Shown: one piece after another, positions 10,617 to 20,494 of the stretch
Numbering within the stretch: the first letter of the stretch is position 1
Layout of the letters: every line of letters begins with the position of its first letter
From: Nitrincola tibetensis
GTDB taxonomy: Bacteria > Pseudomonadota > Gammaproteobacteria > Pseudomonadales > Balneatricaceae
Assembly: GCF_003284585.1 (NCBI RefSeq)
Contig: NZ_QKRX01000019.1
Location: 1-54,835, forward strand
Direction: 5' to 3'
DNA: 54,835 bases
Translations under genes and position numbers: made by a program
Notes under the pieces: model-generated
The model's input: the letters and a program-made list of their open reading frames with translations, nothing else
The model's database searches: none
What the model was told of the DNA's origin: nothing

Positions 10617-12792
10617 GACTTCTCAAACCACCCCCCCGATTATCCCAGCCGCTGAGACGCGCAGCCCGCGTGAGGCATTAGCGGGTTTGTTGTCAAAGTT
10701 AGCCGGTCTGAAGGGGCAAGCCATGCCAGCCTTTCGCTTGAGCCTGATTGAGCAAAGCCGAGACGGTCTGCAGTTGGATGATTTGCCTTGGCGTGATCAA
10801 TGCATTGAAATGTGGATGGCAGCCTTCCCCAAAGGTCAGTGGCGACAGACAGAGGTTAATAAACTCGCACCCGGCGATTTTCCGTTGCTGTGGGTCGCAA
10901 CAGACTATGCCCTTGCCTATCTTGTGAAAGGGCGTTTAAGTCATGGTGCCTGCCGTGTTGAGACACTGGATGGAAAAACCCTAGAACTTCAGGCCTCTGA
11001 TCTTAAGGGGGGCTACTGGCTGGCCTTCGAAGTGTCGGAAGCTGTGAGTTCTATGGGAGACTCTGCTCCTAAAAGTGCCAGTGATTGGTTTGCCTTTGCC
11101 TTGCGTAAGCATCGTCGCGTGTTTATCGAGGGCGTATTTGCGACCTTTATTATCAGCTCCTTAGCCTTGTTTTCGGCGCTATATACGATGCAAGTCTATG
11201 ATCGTGTTGTGCCAACGCGTGGCTTTTCCACTCTATGGGTGTTAACCGTTGGGATCATGGTGGCCATACTATTGGAGTTCATCATGAAGCAGGCGCGTTC
11301 CTATATTGTCGAGCGTGCATCGAAGCGGATTGACTTGGAATTGTCAGACGTCTTCTTTAGCAAGGCCATGGACATACGTATGGATGTTCGTCCGGCGACG
11401 GTGGGCACTTTCGCGTCTCAGATTCGTAACTTCGAGTCGGTTCGCGCGTTTATGACGGCGTCCACTTTGTTCATTTTAGCGGATGCGCCCTTTGCGTTGT
11501 TTTTTATTGGCGTGATTGCCATGATCGGCGGGCCCGTGGCGTTGGTGCCCTTGGTGATGGTGCCGATTGCGGTGATGACGGGCTTTTTGGCCAGTCGTAA
11601 AATTAAAGAATATACGCGCTTGCAAATGACCGAGTCGAACCAAAAAAATGGCTTATTGATTGAGTCGATTGATGGCATTGAGTCGATTAAAGCGGCAGGT
11701 GGTACATGGAAAATGCAAGACCGTTATCGGCAGTTGACGCAAACACTGTCGGCGAATGAGCTACGTTTAAAGCTGTTGTCCATGCGCTCTACGAATTTGT
11801 CGCAATCGATTCAGCAAATTAACTATGTTGGGATGATTGCGGTGGGCGCTTATGCCATTAGTAATGGCCAGCTTTCGATGGGAGGTTTGATTGCCTGCTC
11901 GATTATCGCAGGCCGAGCCTTGAGTCCAATTTCGCAAATTCCTCAACTGGTGTCTCAGTGGAATAATGCCAAAATTGCACTGGAAGCCTTAGACAATATT
12001 ATGCAGGTACCTAGCGACCGTGAAGTGGACGCTAAACTCATTATTCCCGAGGCGTGTGAAGGTCGAGTGCGTCTGGAAAAGGTCAGCTTTGGGTATACAC
12101 AAGAACGTCCGACCTTTGCCTCTTCGGCGTTGTTAATTAAGCCGGGTGAGCGCGTTGCCGTGATTGGCTCTGTCGGCTCAGGCAAGTCAACGTTGATTAA
12201 ACTCTTATCTGGCTTGTACAAACCGCAAGCAGGCAGTGTCTATTTAGACGATATTGATATGCAGCATTTGGCTCCGGCGTTTTTGCGTGAGCATATTGGC
12301 TATTTGCCTCAGGATGTTCGCCTGTTTAATGGTTCGCTAAAGGCGAATTTAACACTAGGCTTGCCAACCCCGAGTGATAGCCGTATCTTGCAGGCGGCGG
12401 CACTGACGGGATTGGATCAAGTGATTCAGAATCACCCTCAGGGGCTTGAGTTAGAGATTACTGAAGGTGGGCGAGGTTTATCCGGTGGGCAACGTCAGTT
12501 GGTGGGGTTAACCCGTTTGCTGTTGGCACAACCTAAGGTGATGCTCTTGGATGAGCCGACCGCTTCGATGGATTCTCGTCTTGAAGCCAAGGTCATGAAG
12601 CATCTGTTCCAAGAAATTTCACCTCAGAGTATTTTGGTAGTCGTCACGCATAAGCCAGCAGTCTTACCTCATGTCGATCGAATCATTGTGGTGGATTCTG
12701 GGCAAATTGTGATGGATGACACGCGCGATAAGGTGTTGGCTTTGATGCGCCAACCAGTAAAAGCGCCTACAACAGGCACGGCCCCTCACTAA
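10606..12792 (+). CDS. Type I secretion ABC transporter (LapB/HlyB type, permease-ATPase)
   Basis: Inner-membrane exporter that powers secretion of the adhesin by ATP hydrolysis. At 728 residues it has the usual layout: an N-terminal C39-like domain (about 20-150) in which I see no catalytic Cys, a six-helix membrane domain (about 165-450), and an ATPase domain with Walker A GSVGSGKST, signature LSGGQ and Walker B VMLLDEPT followed by the switch histidine in VVTHK. Loss of the peptidase cysteine is normal for exporters of RTX or adhesin substrates that keep their C-terminal signal. It overlaps the tolC-like gene and lies 11 bp before the hlyD-like gene. Confidence 0.92.
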   Translation: MSIETSQTTPPIIPAAETRSPREALAGLLSKLAGLKGQAMPAFRLSLIEQSRDGLQLDDLPWRDQCIEMWMAAFPKGQWRQTEVNKLAPGDFPLLWVATDYALAYLVKGRLSHGACRVETLDGKTLELQASDLKGGYWLAFEVSEAVSSMGDSAPKSASDWFAFALRKHRRVFIEGVFATFIISSLALFSALYTMQVYDRVVPTRGFSTLWVLTVGIMVAILLEFIMKQARSYIVERASKRIDLELSDVFFSKAMDIRMDVRPATVGTFASQIRNFESVRAFMTASTLFILADAPFALFFIGVIAMIGGPVALVPLVMVPIAVMTGFLASRKIKEYTRLQMTESNQKNGLLIESIDGIESIKAAGGTWKMQDRYRQLTQTLSANELRLKLLSMRSTNLSQSIQQINYVGMIAVGAYAISNGQLSMGGLIACSIIAGRALSPISQIPQLVSQWNNAKIALEALDNIMQVPSDREVDAKLIIPEACEGRVRLEKVSFGYTQERPTFASSALLIKPGERVAVIGSVGSGKSTLIKLLSGLYKPQAGSVYLDDIDMQHLAPAFLREHIGYLPQDVRLFNGSLKANLTLGLPTPSDSRILQAAALTGLDQVIQNHPQGLELEITEGGRGLSGGQRQLVGLTRLLLAQPKVMLLDEPTASMDSRLEAKVMKHLFQEISPQSILVVVTHKPAVLPHVDRIIVVDSGQIVMDDTRDKVLALMRQPVKAPTTGTAPH

Positions 12793-12803
12793 GTGGAAAA
12801 TTT

Positions 12804-13997
12804 ATGAAGTTGTTATGGTTTTTACGAACCTCAGACGCCTCTGCATCGAGTCATGAGGACAATACCCAGTCACCACGTATTGTGATCTGGGGAACTTTGT
12901 TGGTGTTATCCTGCTTCTTTACTTGGGCATATTTTGCTGAACTCGATGAGGTGACACGGGCCCAGGGCGCGGTGATTTCGAGCTCAAGAACCCAGCTGAT
13001 ACAGTCACAAGATGGTGGCACCCTAGAGGACTTATTGGTTCGAGAGGGTGACACGGTGGAGGCAGGGCAGTTATTGGTTCGTTTGGATCGGACCCGTGCA
13101 GAAGCGTCGTACTTAGAAACTCGCGCGCATTTTGCGAGTTTGTCGGCCATTGCGGCGCGCTTGTTGGCTGAAGCTTTGGATAAAAAACCGGAGTTCCCAC
13201 CGGTGTTAGATGACTATCCGAGCTTGGTGTCCAATCAGCTAGCGTTAATGCAAAAGCGACGCGCGGCACTGAATGAAGAGCTCGCGGCGTTGGCGAATGT
13301 GCGTTCATTGTTGGAGCAAGAACTGCGGATGAATCGTCCTTTATTGGCCTCTGGGGATGTCAGTCGCACGGAGTTATTAAGGCTTGAGCGGCAGGTAGCC
13401 GAAATGGATGCGCAGATTACCAATAAGCGCAATGCCTATACTCAAGAGGTGCAAAGCGAGTTGAGCCAAGTGATGGCCGAGGTCAGTTCGGTTGAACAGC
13501 AGTTGGCTCAACGCCGAAATCTGCTGGATCAAACCGAGCTGTTTGCACCCATGCAAGGTATTGTGAAAAATGTGCGGATCAATACGCTAGGTGGAGTGAT
13601 ACGTCCAGGTGAGGAGGTAATGCAGATCGTGCCTCTGGAGGATGATCTGCTGATTGAAGCTAAAATCAATCCGGGTGATATCGCCTTTTTGCACGTGGGT
13701 TTAGAGGCACGGGTCAAGATAGATGCCTATGATTTTACGATTTATGGTGATTTGCCAGGTCGTTTGATTTTCATTAGTGCGGATACCTTAAATGAAGATT
13801 TACGAGAGGGTGAACAGCCGTATTATCGTATTCGCGTGCGGACCGATGGTCGTAAGTTTAGTGCGACGGATCGGGAGTTGGATATTCAGCCGGGGATGAC
13901 GGCAACCGTCGAAATCAAAACCGGACGCCGCACGGTGTTGCAGTATTTGACGAAGCCGATTATCAAAACGCTAAGTGAGTCGATGGGCGAGCGGTAA
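12804..13997 (+). CDS. HlyD/LapC-family periplasmic adaptor protein
   Basis: Membrane fusion protein that links the ABC exporter to the TolC-like channel. It has 397 residues: a short cytoplasmic tail, one membrane helix near residues 30-50 (WGTLLVLSCFFTWAYFAEL), a lipoyl half-motif (GGTLEDLLVREGDTVEAGQLL), a long coiled-coil hairpin of about 130 residues, the second lipoyl half (LFAPMQGIVKNV) and a beta-barrel domain ending in the family signature PGMTATVEIKTGRRTVLQYL. It is the last gene of the three-gene exporter operon. Confidence 0.93.
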   Translation: MKLLWFLRTSDASASSHEDNTQSPRIVIWGTLLVLSCFFTWAYFAELDEVTRAQGAVISSSRTQLIQSQDGGTLEDLLVREGDTVEAGQLLVRLDRTRAEASYLETRAHFASLSAIAARLLAEALDKKPEFPPVLDDYPSLVSNQLALMQKRRAALNEELAALANVRSLLEQELRMNRPLLASGDVSRTELLRLERQVAEMDAQITNKRNAYTQEVQSELSQVMAEVSSVEQQLAQRRNLLDQTELFAPMQGIVKNVRINTLGGVIRPGEEVMQIVPLEDDLLIEAKINPGDIAFLHVGLEARVKIDAYDFTIYGDLPGRLIFISADTLNEDLREGEQPYYRIRVRTDGRKFSATDRELDIQPGMTATVEIKTGRRTVLQYLTKPIIKTLSESMGER

Positions 13998-14286
13998 TAC
14001 GGGTAAATCGAGCCTAGCGTTTTACAGCCTAACCCAAAACAGCGTATAATCGTGCCTTCGATTACTTATCTGGAAAAAGTCGGATGCTGACGCATTATAT
14101 GGCTGTGACTCCACCCTAGCGTTCCCTCATTGTGATTCTCACCATCAAATTTGGTTGAATTGCAAAATCCCTGTAATAGGCTGAGTTTATCTTAGTCCCT
14201 TTCGTATGCCTGTTTGCCAACTCTGAATAATCCTCATTGAAGGGTGACGGGCAGTTGTGTTTACTCTCTGATAATGGATGCTTTAA

Positions 14287-15765
<1,479 letters not shown>

Positions 15766-15779
15766 GGAAGGATCAGACA

Positions 15780-16631
15780 ATGAGTCAAGTTATTGCGTGT
15801 ATCGATACCTTTAACCATACGGCTGAGACCGTGTGCGATTATGCAAATTGGGCTTCTGTGCAAATGCAGGCACCTTTGACGCTTTTGCATGTTCTGGAAA
15901 AAAACGAAGCACCTGTTAAAGCCAATTTATCGGGCAGTATTGGCTTAGGCGCCCGTGAACATTTGCTCGAAGAGTTGTCCAGCCTAGATGAACAACGCTC
16001 TAAAATTCTACGTGAACAAGGACGCTTGTTGTTAGAAGAAGCCAAAAAGCGCGTGGATGTCACGGCGATTCCTTCTCTAGAAACGTTGCAGCGCCATGGC
16101 GACTTAATTGAAAATCTACTCGACCTTGAGGCATCAACCCGTTTATTGGTGATGGGACGAGAGGGCAGCCATGCACACGAGACCTCACATATAGGTTCTC
16201 ACCTAGAAAGTGTGATTCGTACCGTACAGCGACCTATCCTAATTAGTGTCAGTGATTTTAAAGCCCCGTCACGCTTTATGATCGCGTATGATGCCAGCCC
16301 CACTGCAAAAAAGGTGTTGGAGCGCGTGGCTGCCAGCCCTTTGCTAAAAGGCATTCCTTGCTTTGTGCTGATGGTCGGTGCTAAAACTGAGACTCAACTC
16401 GAGCAGTTAAGCGAAGCAAAGCAGACCTTGGAAAAGGCTGGGTTTTTAGTAGAGACGGATATACGCGCGGGCGAGGTGGATAGTGTTATACATCAAACAC
16501 TGAAGGACGTAGAAGCCGATCTATTGGTGATGGGCGCCTACGGACATTCACGTATTCGGCAGTTTTTAGTGGGCAGTACTACCACTAAGCTGCTGCGCAG
16601 TGCTCAAGTACCATTACTTTTACTGCGTTAA
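15780..16631 (+). CDS. Tandem-domain universal stress protein (UspA family)
   Basis: Cytoplasmic stress protein with two Usp folds in 283 residues (about 1-145 and 155-283). The second half carries an ATP-binding motif of the G-2x-G-9x-G-S/T type (MGAYGHSRIRQFLVGSTT); the first half has a weaker version (MGREGSHAHETSHIGSHLES). This resembles UspE or the partners of SulP transporters. It sits 14 bp after the transporter gene with a GGAAGG-type ribosome binding site, so it is probably co-transcribed and may modulate transport or respond to energy state; that role is inference. Confidence 0.9.
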   Translation: MSQVIACIDTFNHTAETVCDYANWASVQMQAPLTLLHVLEKNEAPVKANLSGSIGLGAREHLLEELSSLDEQRSKILREQGRLLLEEAKKRVDVTAIPSLETLQRHGDLIENLLDLEASTRLLVMGREGSHAHETSHIGSHLESVIRTVQRPILISVSDFKAPSRFMIAYDASPTAKKVLERVAASPLLKGIPCFVLMVGAKTETQLEQLSEAKQTLEKAGFLVETDIRAGEVDSVIHQTLKDVEADLLVMGAYGHSRIRQFLVGSTTTKLLRSAQVPLLLLR

Positions 16632-16690
16632 TGGATATTAAATTAGATTATTCTAATACATAATAGCGAGCACTAACGTTATTTGTCTGT

Positions 16691-16725
16691 GAGAGGCTTC
16701 TATTGAAGCCTCTTTCTATTTTTTA
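16691..16725 (+). terminator. Intrinsic terminator after the usp gene
   Basis: A 9-bp stem (AGAGGCTTC, loop TATT, GAAGCCTCT) is followed by a T-rich run. It closes the sulP-usp operon. Confidence 0.8.
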
Positions 16726-16739
16726 ATGGGAGAAGGTTG

Positions 16740-16967
16740 ATGTTACCAAAACGCTATACTCATCTCGTTGGCACTTTTTTGATGTCGATCCTCATGGTGT
16801 TTATCATGACGGCACTGATTACATTCATTAATACTGGCGTTGATTCAGGCTTTATATTGCGTTGGGCTAAGGCGTTTGTTGTTGCTTGGCCGCTTGCATT
16901 TTTACTGATATTTACGTTCGGTAAACGGATGCAACAGTTGGCAGCAAAGATTTGCACTCAGGATTGA
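16740..16967 (+). CDS. Small DUF2798-type membrane protein
   Basis: A 75-residue protein with two predicted membrane helices (TFLMSILMVFIMTALITFIN and FVVAWPLAFLLIFTF) joined by a short loop. The layout and the PxxY...GxxxSxxM start fit DUF2798, a family of unknown function. I chose the ATG at 16740 rather than the TTG one codon earlier; GGAGAAGG lies just upstream. It stands alone between the usp terminator and a convergent gene. Confidence 0.75.
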   Translation: MLPKRYTHLVGTFLMSILMVFIMTALITFINTGVDSGFILRWAKAFVVAWPLAFLLIFTFGKRMQQLAAKICTQD

Positions 16968-16974
16968 AGCGAGT

Positions 16975-19344
16975 TTAAGGCAAGGTGCTAGGGCTTGGCA
17001 TTCCAAAATAGGCGCCTTGAGAAAAATCGACGCCTAGTGCGGCAATTTGATCCTGTACCGCTTCGCAATGGACAAACTCAGCCACTGTTTGCAGGTTGAG
17101 TTGTTTTGCGAAGGTGACAATTCCTTGCGTTAAAATACGGGCATTCTGATCTTCATGAATGGACTTAATGAGGCTAGCATCTATCTTGATAATATCCACA
17201 TTTAACCTGAGTAAGTGTTCAAAATTAGAATAGCCTGTGCCAAAGTCATCAATCGCAATACGGCAGCCATAGGCTTTAACCTTCTGAATAAAATGAATGA
17301 CCTCTGCATAGTTTTTGATCCCGTCGGATTCAAGAATTTCAAAAATAACACGATGGCCAATATTGGACGACTGCAATGCGTCCATGATTTTCGCAGTAAT
17401 ATTTGGATCAACCAAGTCTGAATAGGAAAGGTTGATTGAAAACTCATAAGGGAGTGTTGAAAAGTGCTGAAAGCATTTTTCAATCATAATTAAGGTCAGT
17501 TGACGATCCAGTCGTAAGCGGTGCGCGATATCTAAAAAGACACCGGGTGAAACCAGTTCGTTGTGTTCATTTTGCATACGAATGAGGCACTCGTATTTAG
17601 AAATGCAGTGTTGATGGTTGTCGTATATGGGTTGAAAGTAAGGAAAAATTCGATCGTCATTCAGTGCCTCTCGCAGTTGACGTGCACGAAATTGATTCTC
17701 TGCGTAGAGGGCGTCTTTGGATTGTGAGTGATCGTAGACACAATAATGAAGTGATTGTTGGCGTGCTTCGTGAAGTGCTATGGCGGCTTGGGTCGTTTGT
17801 TTATTAGATGCAAGTGAATTTGACGATGTGCTAGAGGGTAAAACGGCACCACACGTAAAGTCGATGCTTAATAATTGCTCATGCCAAAGGACATTAAATG
17901 CCTTCAAGCGTAAAAAGAGGGCTGAGAGGGTTTCGTGTATTGCTTGCTCATTGGAAAAATGACCGACTAACGCAAACTCATCGCCGTATACACTGAACAA
18001 CTCTGTTTGCAAGGCTTTCGGCAACTCTTGCTGAAACTCATTTAACCCTTTGGCAAAGGCAATTAAAACACTATCACCACATTGATCACCGAACAGCGAA
18101 TTAATTTCACTGAATCTGTCTAGGTTGATTAAGATTAATCCTGAGTTTGGGTGTTGATGTAAATGCTGTGTTAGACGTAGGCGATTAGCAAGACCGGTCA
18201 GGCTGTCTGTATAGGCCGTCCTTAGGTCTGCTAAAAGGCGAATAATTCGTCGAATTAAATAGACGGACAGCAAGATCAAAATAACTGCAGTGGTAAGCAG
18301 AATTGTTTGATTGATGTGTTTGACTGGAATAAGAACCGAATCAATTTCTTCCTGAGGAACACCAATACCAAATACCATGCCCGAAAGTGTGCTTGAGTGC
18401 AAAAGGGAATAAGACCGCTGATCCACATTGATTCGAGAGATCAGCGGTGAGGTTTCACGGTTAAATGCTTCGAAGTAATGTGAACGCTGAGTCAGTTGTA
18501 ATTCCAAAATTGAATTAATGAGGTTTTGAGCATGTCGTGTATCATCACTCAGGCTTAAACTTGAAAGGTTACGATTGTTGCTGTCCAGTAAGAAGGCAAA
18601 ACTGTCCTGTGTCACTTCAATGTAACTGACAAGGTCAATGATTCGGTCCGCTGTCCAGTCCGTTGTTGCAAATCCTATGAATTGCCCGCGGGCATTAATC
18701 ATAGGGGTGATTAGGGTTATTTGTGCTCGGCTTTTCCGTGCGTCAAAATAAACGGGCGTCCAATAGATATCCTTAATACGACCTCTTTCCCATCGCCAGT
18801 TGGCTGGGATCGCTTGGGTAAACCAGTCGCGCATTTCGTAGGACGCATCTTGAGTGTTCACTTTTGTTATTTCGTTGCCATCAAAAACAAACGCGGGATT
18901 GTAGTGGCGTTGATTTCCGCTGAGGATGTTAGGTTCATACCATAGGCCAATGCCTGCAGCACCATCAAAATTGATGAGGGTATCGCGTAGCGCGATTTCC
19001 AGCTCATTTTGAAGTTGCAGTTCATCGGTAAACAGATTGTTGGTTTCGTAGCGTAAACTGTAAAAGGTTTCTCCTAACTGACTCACGGCCGTTGTAAACT
19101 CTTCTAGAGATTTTTGCTCGTACTCAATGCGTCCCAGCCCGGTTCGATACACTTCACTAATTTGTTCGTTTCTGAGATCGACAATAACACGTTGTGAGTA
19201 GTTTAGATTTAAATTCGACAGGGTCCACATGCCCCCAAAAAGCAGGGTGACCAAAAGAACGATTAGCCAAAGAATAGACTGGCGAATATTATCATTCAGT
19301 ATCTCATTGAGTTTCGATAGGGTGCGTGCCGAACCACTACTCAT
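16975..19344 (-). CDS. Membrane-bound dCache-GGDEF-EAL cyclic-di-GMP enzyme
   Basis: A 789-residue inner-membrane signalling protein: membrane helix near 23-42, periplasmic Cache-type sensor about 50-340 (WYEPNILSG, RDWFTQA, DIYWTPVY), second helix near 347-366, GGDEF domain from about 378 and EAL domain from about 545. The GGDEF motif reads YGDEF, which may weaken cyclase activity. The EAL motif reads ECLIR, but other phosphodiesterase signatures remain (NLSYSDL, IDDFGTGYS, IKIDASLIK, QGAYFG). Net cyclic-di-GMP hydrolysis is therefore more likely than synthesis, though unproven. Its ATG overlaps the stop of the upstream lipoprotein gene by 4 bp, so the two form an operon. Confidence 0.88.
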   Translation of the reverse strand: MSSGSARTLSKLNEILNDNIRQSILWLIVLLVTLLFGGMWTLSNLNLNYSQRVIVDLRNEQISEVYRTGLGRIEYEQKSLEEFTTAVSQLGETFYSLRYETNNLFTDELQLQNELEIALRDTLINFDGAAGIGLWYEPNILSGNQRHYNPAFVFDGNEITKVNTQDASYEMRDWFTQAIPANWRWERGRIKDIYWTPVYFDARKSRAQITLITPMINARGQFIGFATTDWTADRIIDLVSYIEVTQDSFAFLLDSNNRNLSSLSLSDDTRHAQNLINSILELQLTQRSHYFEAFNRETSPLISRINVDQRSYSLLHSSTLSGMVFGIGVPQEEIDSVLIPVKHINQTILLTTAVILILLSVYLIRRIIRLLADLRTAYTDSLTGLANRLRLTQHLHQHPNSGLILINLDRFSEINSLFGDQCGDSVLIAFAKGLNEFQQELPKALQTELFSVYGDEFALVGHFSNEQAIHETLSALFLRLKAFNVLWHEQLLSIDFTCGAVLPSSTSSNSLASNKQTTQAAIALHEARQQSLHYCVYDHSQSKDALYAENQFRARQLREALNDDRIFPYFQPIYDNHQHCISKYECLIRMQNEHNELVSPGVFLDIAHRLRLDRQLTLIMIEKCFQHFSTLPYEFSINLSYSDLVDPNITAKIMDALQSSNIGHRVIFEILESDGIKNYAEVIHFIQKVKAYGCRIAIDDFGTGYSNFEHLLRLNVDIIKIDASLIKSIHEDQNARILTQGIVTFAKQLNLQTVAEFVHCEAVQDQIAALGVDFSQGAYFGMPSPSTLP

Positions 19345-20255
19345 TCGGGTTTTTCTTCCAGAGCGTTGAGCGCCTGCTGTGCTTTTGTGTGTCCCATACT
19401 GGATGCACGTTGATACCAGAGTGATGCTTGACGCAGGTCAGTGTGCGTTCCGTGCCCTTTCTGGTGCAATTGCCCTAAAAGGTAGGCGGCCTCAGCTGAA
19501 CGTGGCGCTGCTCTGTTGGCCCAATGTAGCGTTTGATCATAGTTTTCGAGCGCGTAATGCACCCTTGCCATCTGTGTTTGCGCAGCAACATCGTTCTGTT
19601 CAGCAAGGGGTTGGCACATTGTTAAGGCTTCATGATAGTTTCGGATACTCACGAGCAGATAGCATTCTTTTAGCGCATCCGTGTTTGAGGGTGGACTGTC
19701 TGTGCGAGAAGGTGAACTCAGAGTGTTGGTGGCTTGAGTCGCATCCATGTTCTGCGCGCTTGCTTTTTGAGTGGCGTCCTGCGGTATGGATGCGGCTAAG
19801 CGCTGCGCATAGGCGTTTACATCGTTCGGGCAGGAATACAAATACCCGGCTCGGTAGCGATTTAAGTTCGCTGGTGTGAGGGTTTGGTTGTTAAATCGCT
19901 CAGCAATGGCCGCACACCGACGGTCTCGTTCAGCTCGAACGCTGTTTAGTTCTGAATTTAACTCTTTGCGATGGCGGTTTCGTTCAAGATACTGCGTTAA
20001 CGGATCAATGTATGGTTGTGCGAACAATTGATTAATTTCGCGATTTTGTGAGTGGTTGCGCTGTGATGATTGGACGGATGTCTGGCTTAAGTCTTGGATG
20101 GCTTCTCCTGAACGCTTAATAAGTCCACCTGTCTGCTTAAGAAGTGTTTGACGTTGAGCGGTTTCGCAGCCCACAAGCATCATAAAAACGCAGATAAAGG
20201 CCATCATGCGACAGACTGACGTTAGGTGAAAAGAAAAAAAGGGTGGCTGAGTCAT
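19341..20255 (-). CDS. Sel1-repeat lipoprotein paired with the GGDEF-EAL gene
   Basis: A 304-residue predicted lipoprotein. The N-terminus has a hydrophobic signal ending in a lipobox (MLVGC), with start choices at the annotated Met or at Met17-18 nearer the signal. The middle is charged and low in complexity. The C-terminal 100 residues hold TPR/Sel1-like repeats (AAYLLGQLHQKGHGTHTDLRQASLWYQRAS). It overlaps the GGDEF-EAL gene by 4 bp. A Sel1 lipoprotein next to a Cache-type enzyme suggests a periplasmic partner for the sensor domain; that is inference. Confidence 0.75.
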   Translation of the reverse strand: MTQPPFFSFHLTSVCRMMAFICVFMMLVGCETAQRQTLLKQTGGLIKRSGEAIQDLSQTSVQSSQRNHSQNREINQLFAQPYIDPLTQYLERNRHRKELNSELNSVRAERDRRCAAIAERFNNQTLTPANLNRYRAGYLYSCPNDVNAYAQRLAASIPQDATQKASAQNMDATQATNTLSSPSRTDSPPSNTDALKECYLLVSIRNYHEALTMCQPLAEQNDVAAQTQMARVHYALENYDQTLHWANRAAPRSAEAAYLLGQLHQKGHGTHTDLRQASLWYQRASSMGHTKAQQALNALEEKPE

Positions 20256-20494
20256 GTCGTAGATTCAATCTATATGAATAACAGGCTGTGGCTATAGCTT
20301 CTAAGATACATAACGTACCATACTTCAGCGAGACACTAAATCACAATTCTTACAGCTGCTGCCTAAGATGACAAATTGTTGACTAAGATAAATACACTCG
20401 ACATCACGACTCTCAACGCATAAGATCAAGCGTCTTGTGCTTTGTTGTGATGAGTTTGCCTTGTTCAGCTTAATCGGTTAGGAATCCGTATGAA

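Noticed and set aside
19379-19879. 166-codon open frame on the plus strand inside the Sel1 lipoprotein gene
   Set aside because: Antisense shadow without a ribosome binding site; the minus-strand frame has a signal peptide, lipobox and repeats.
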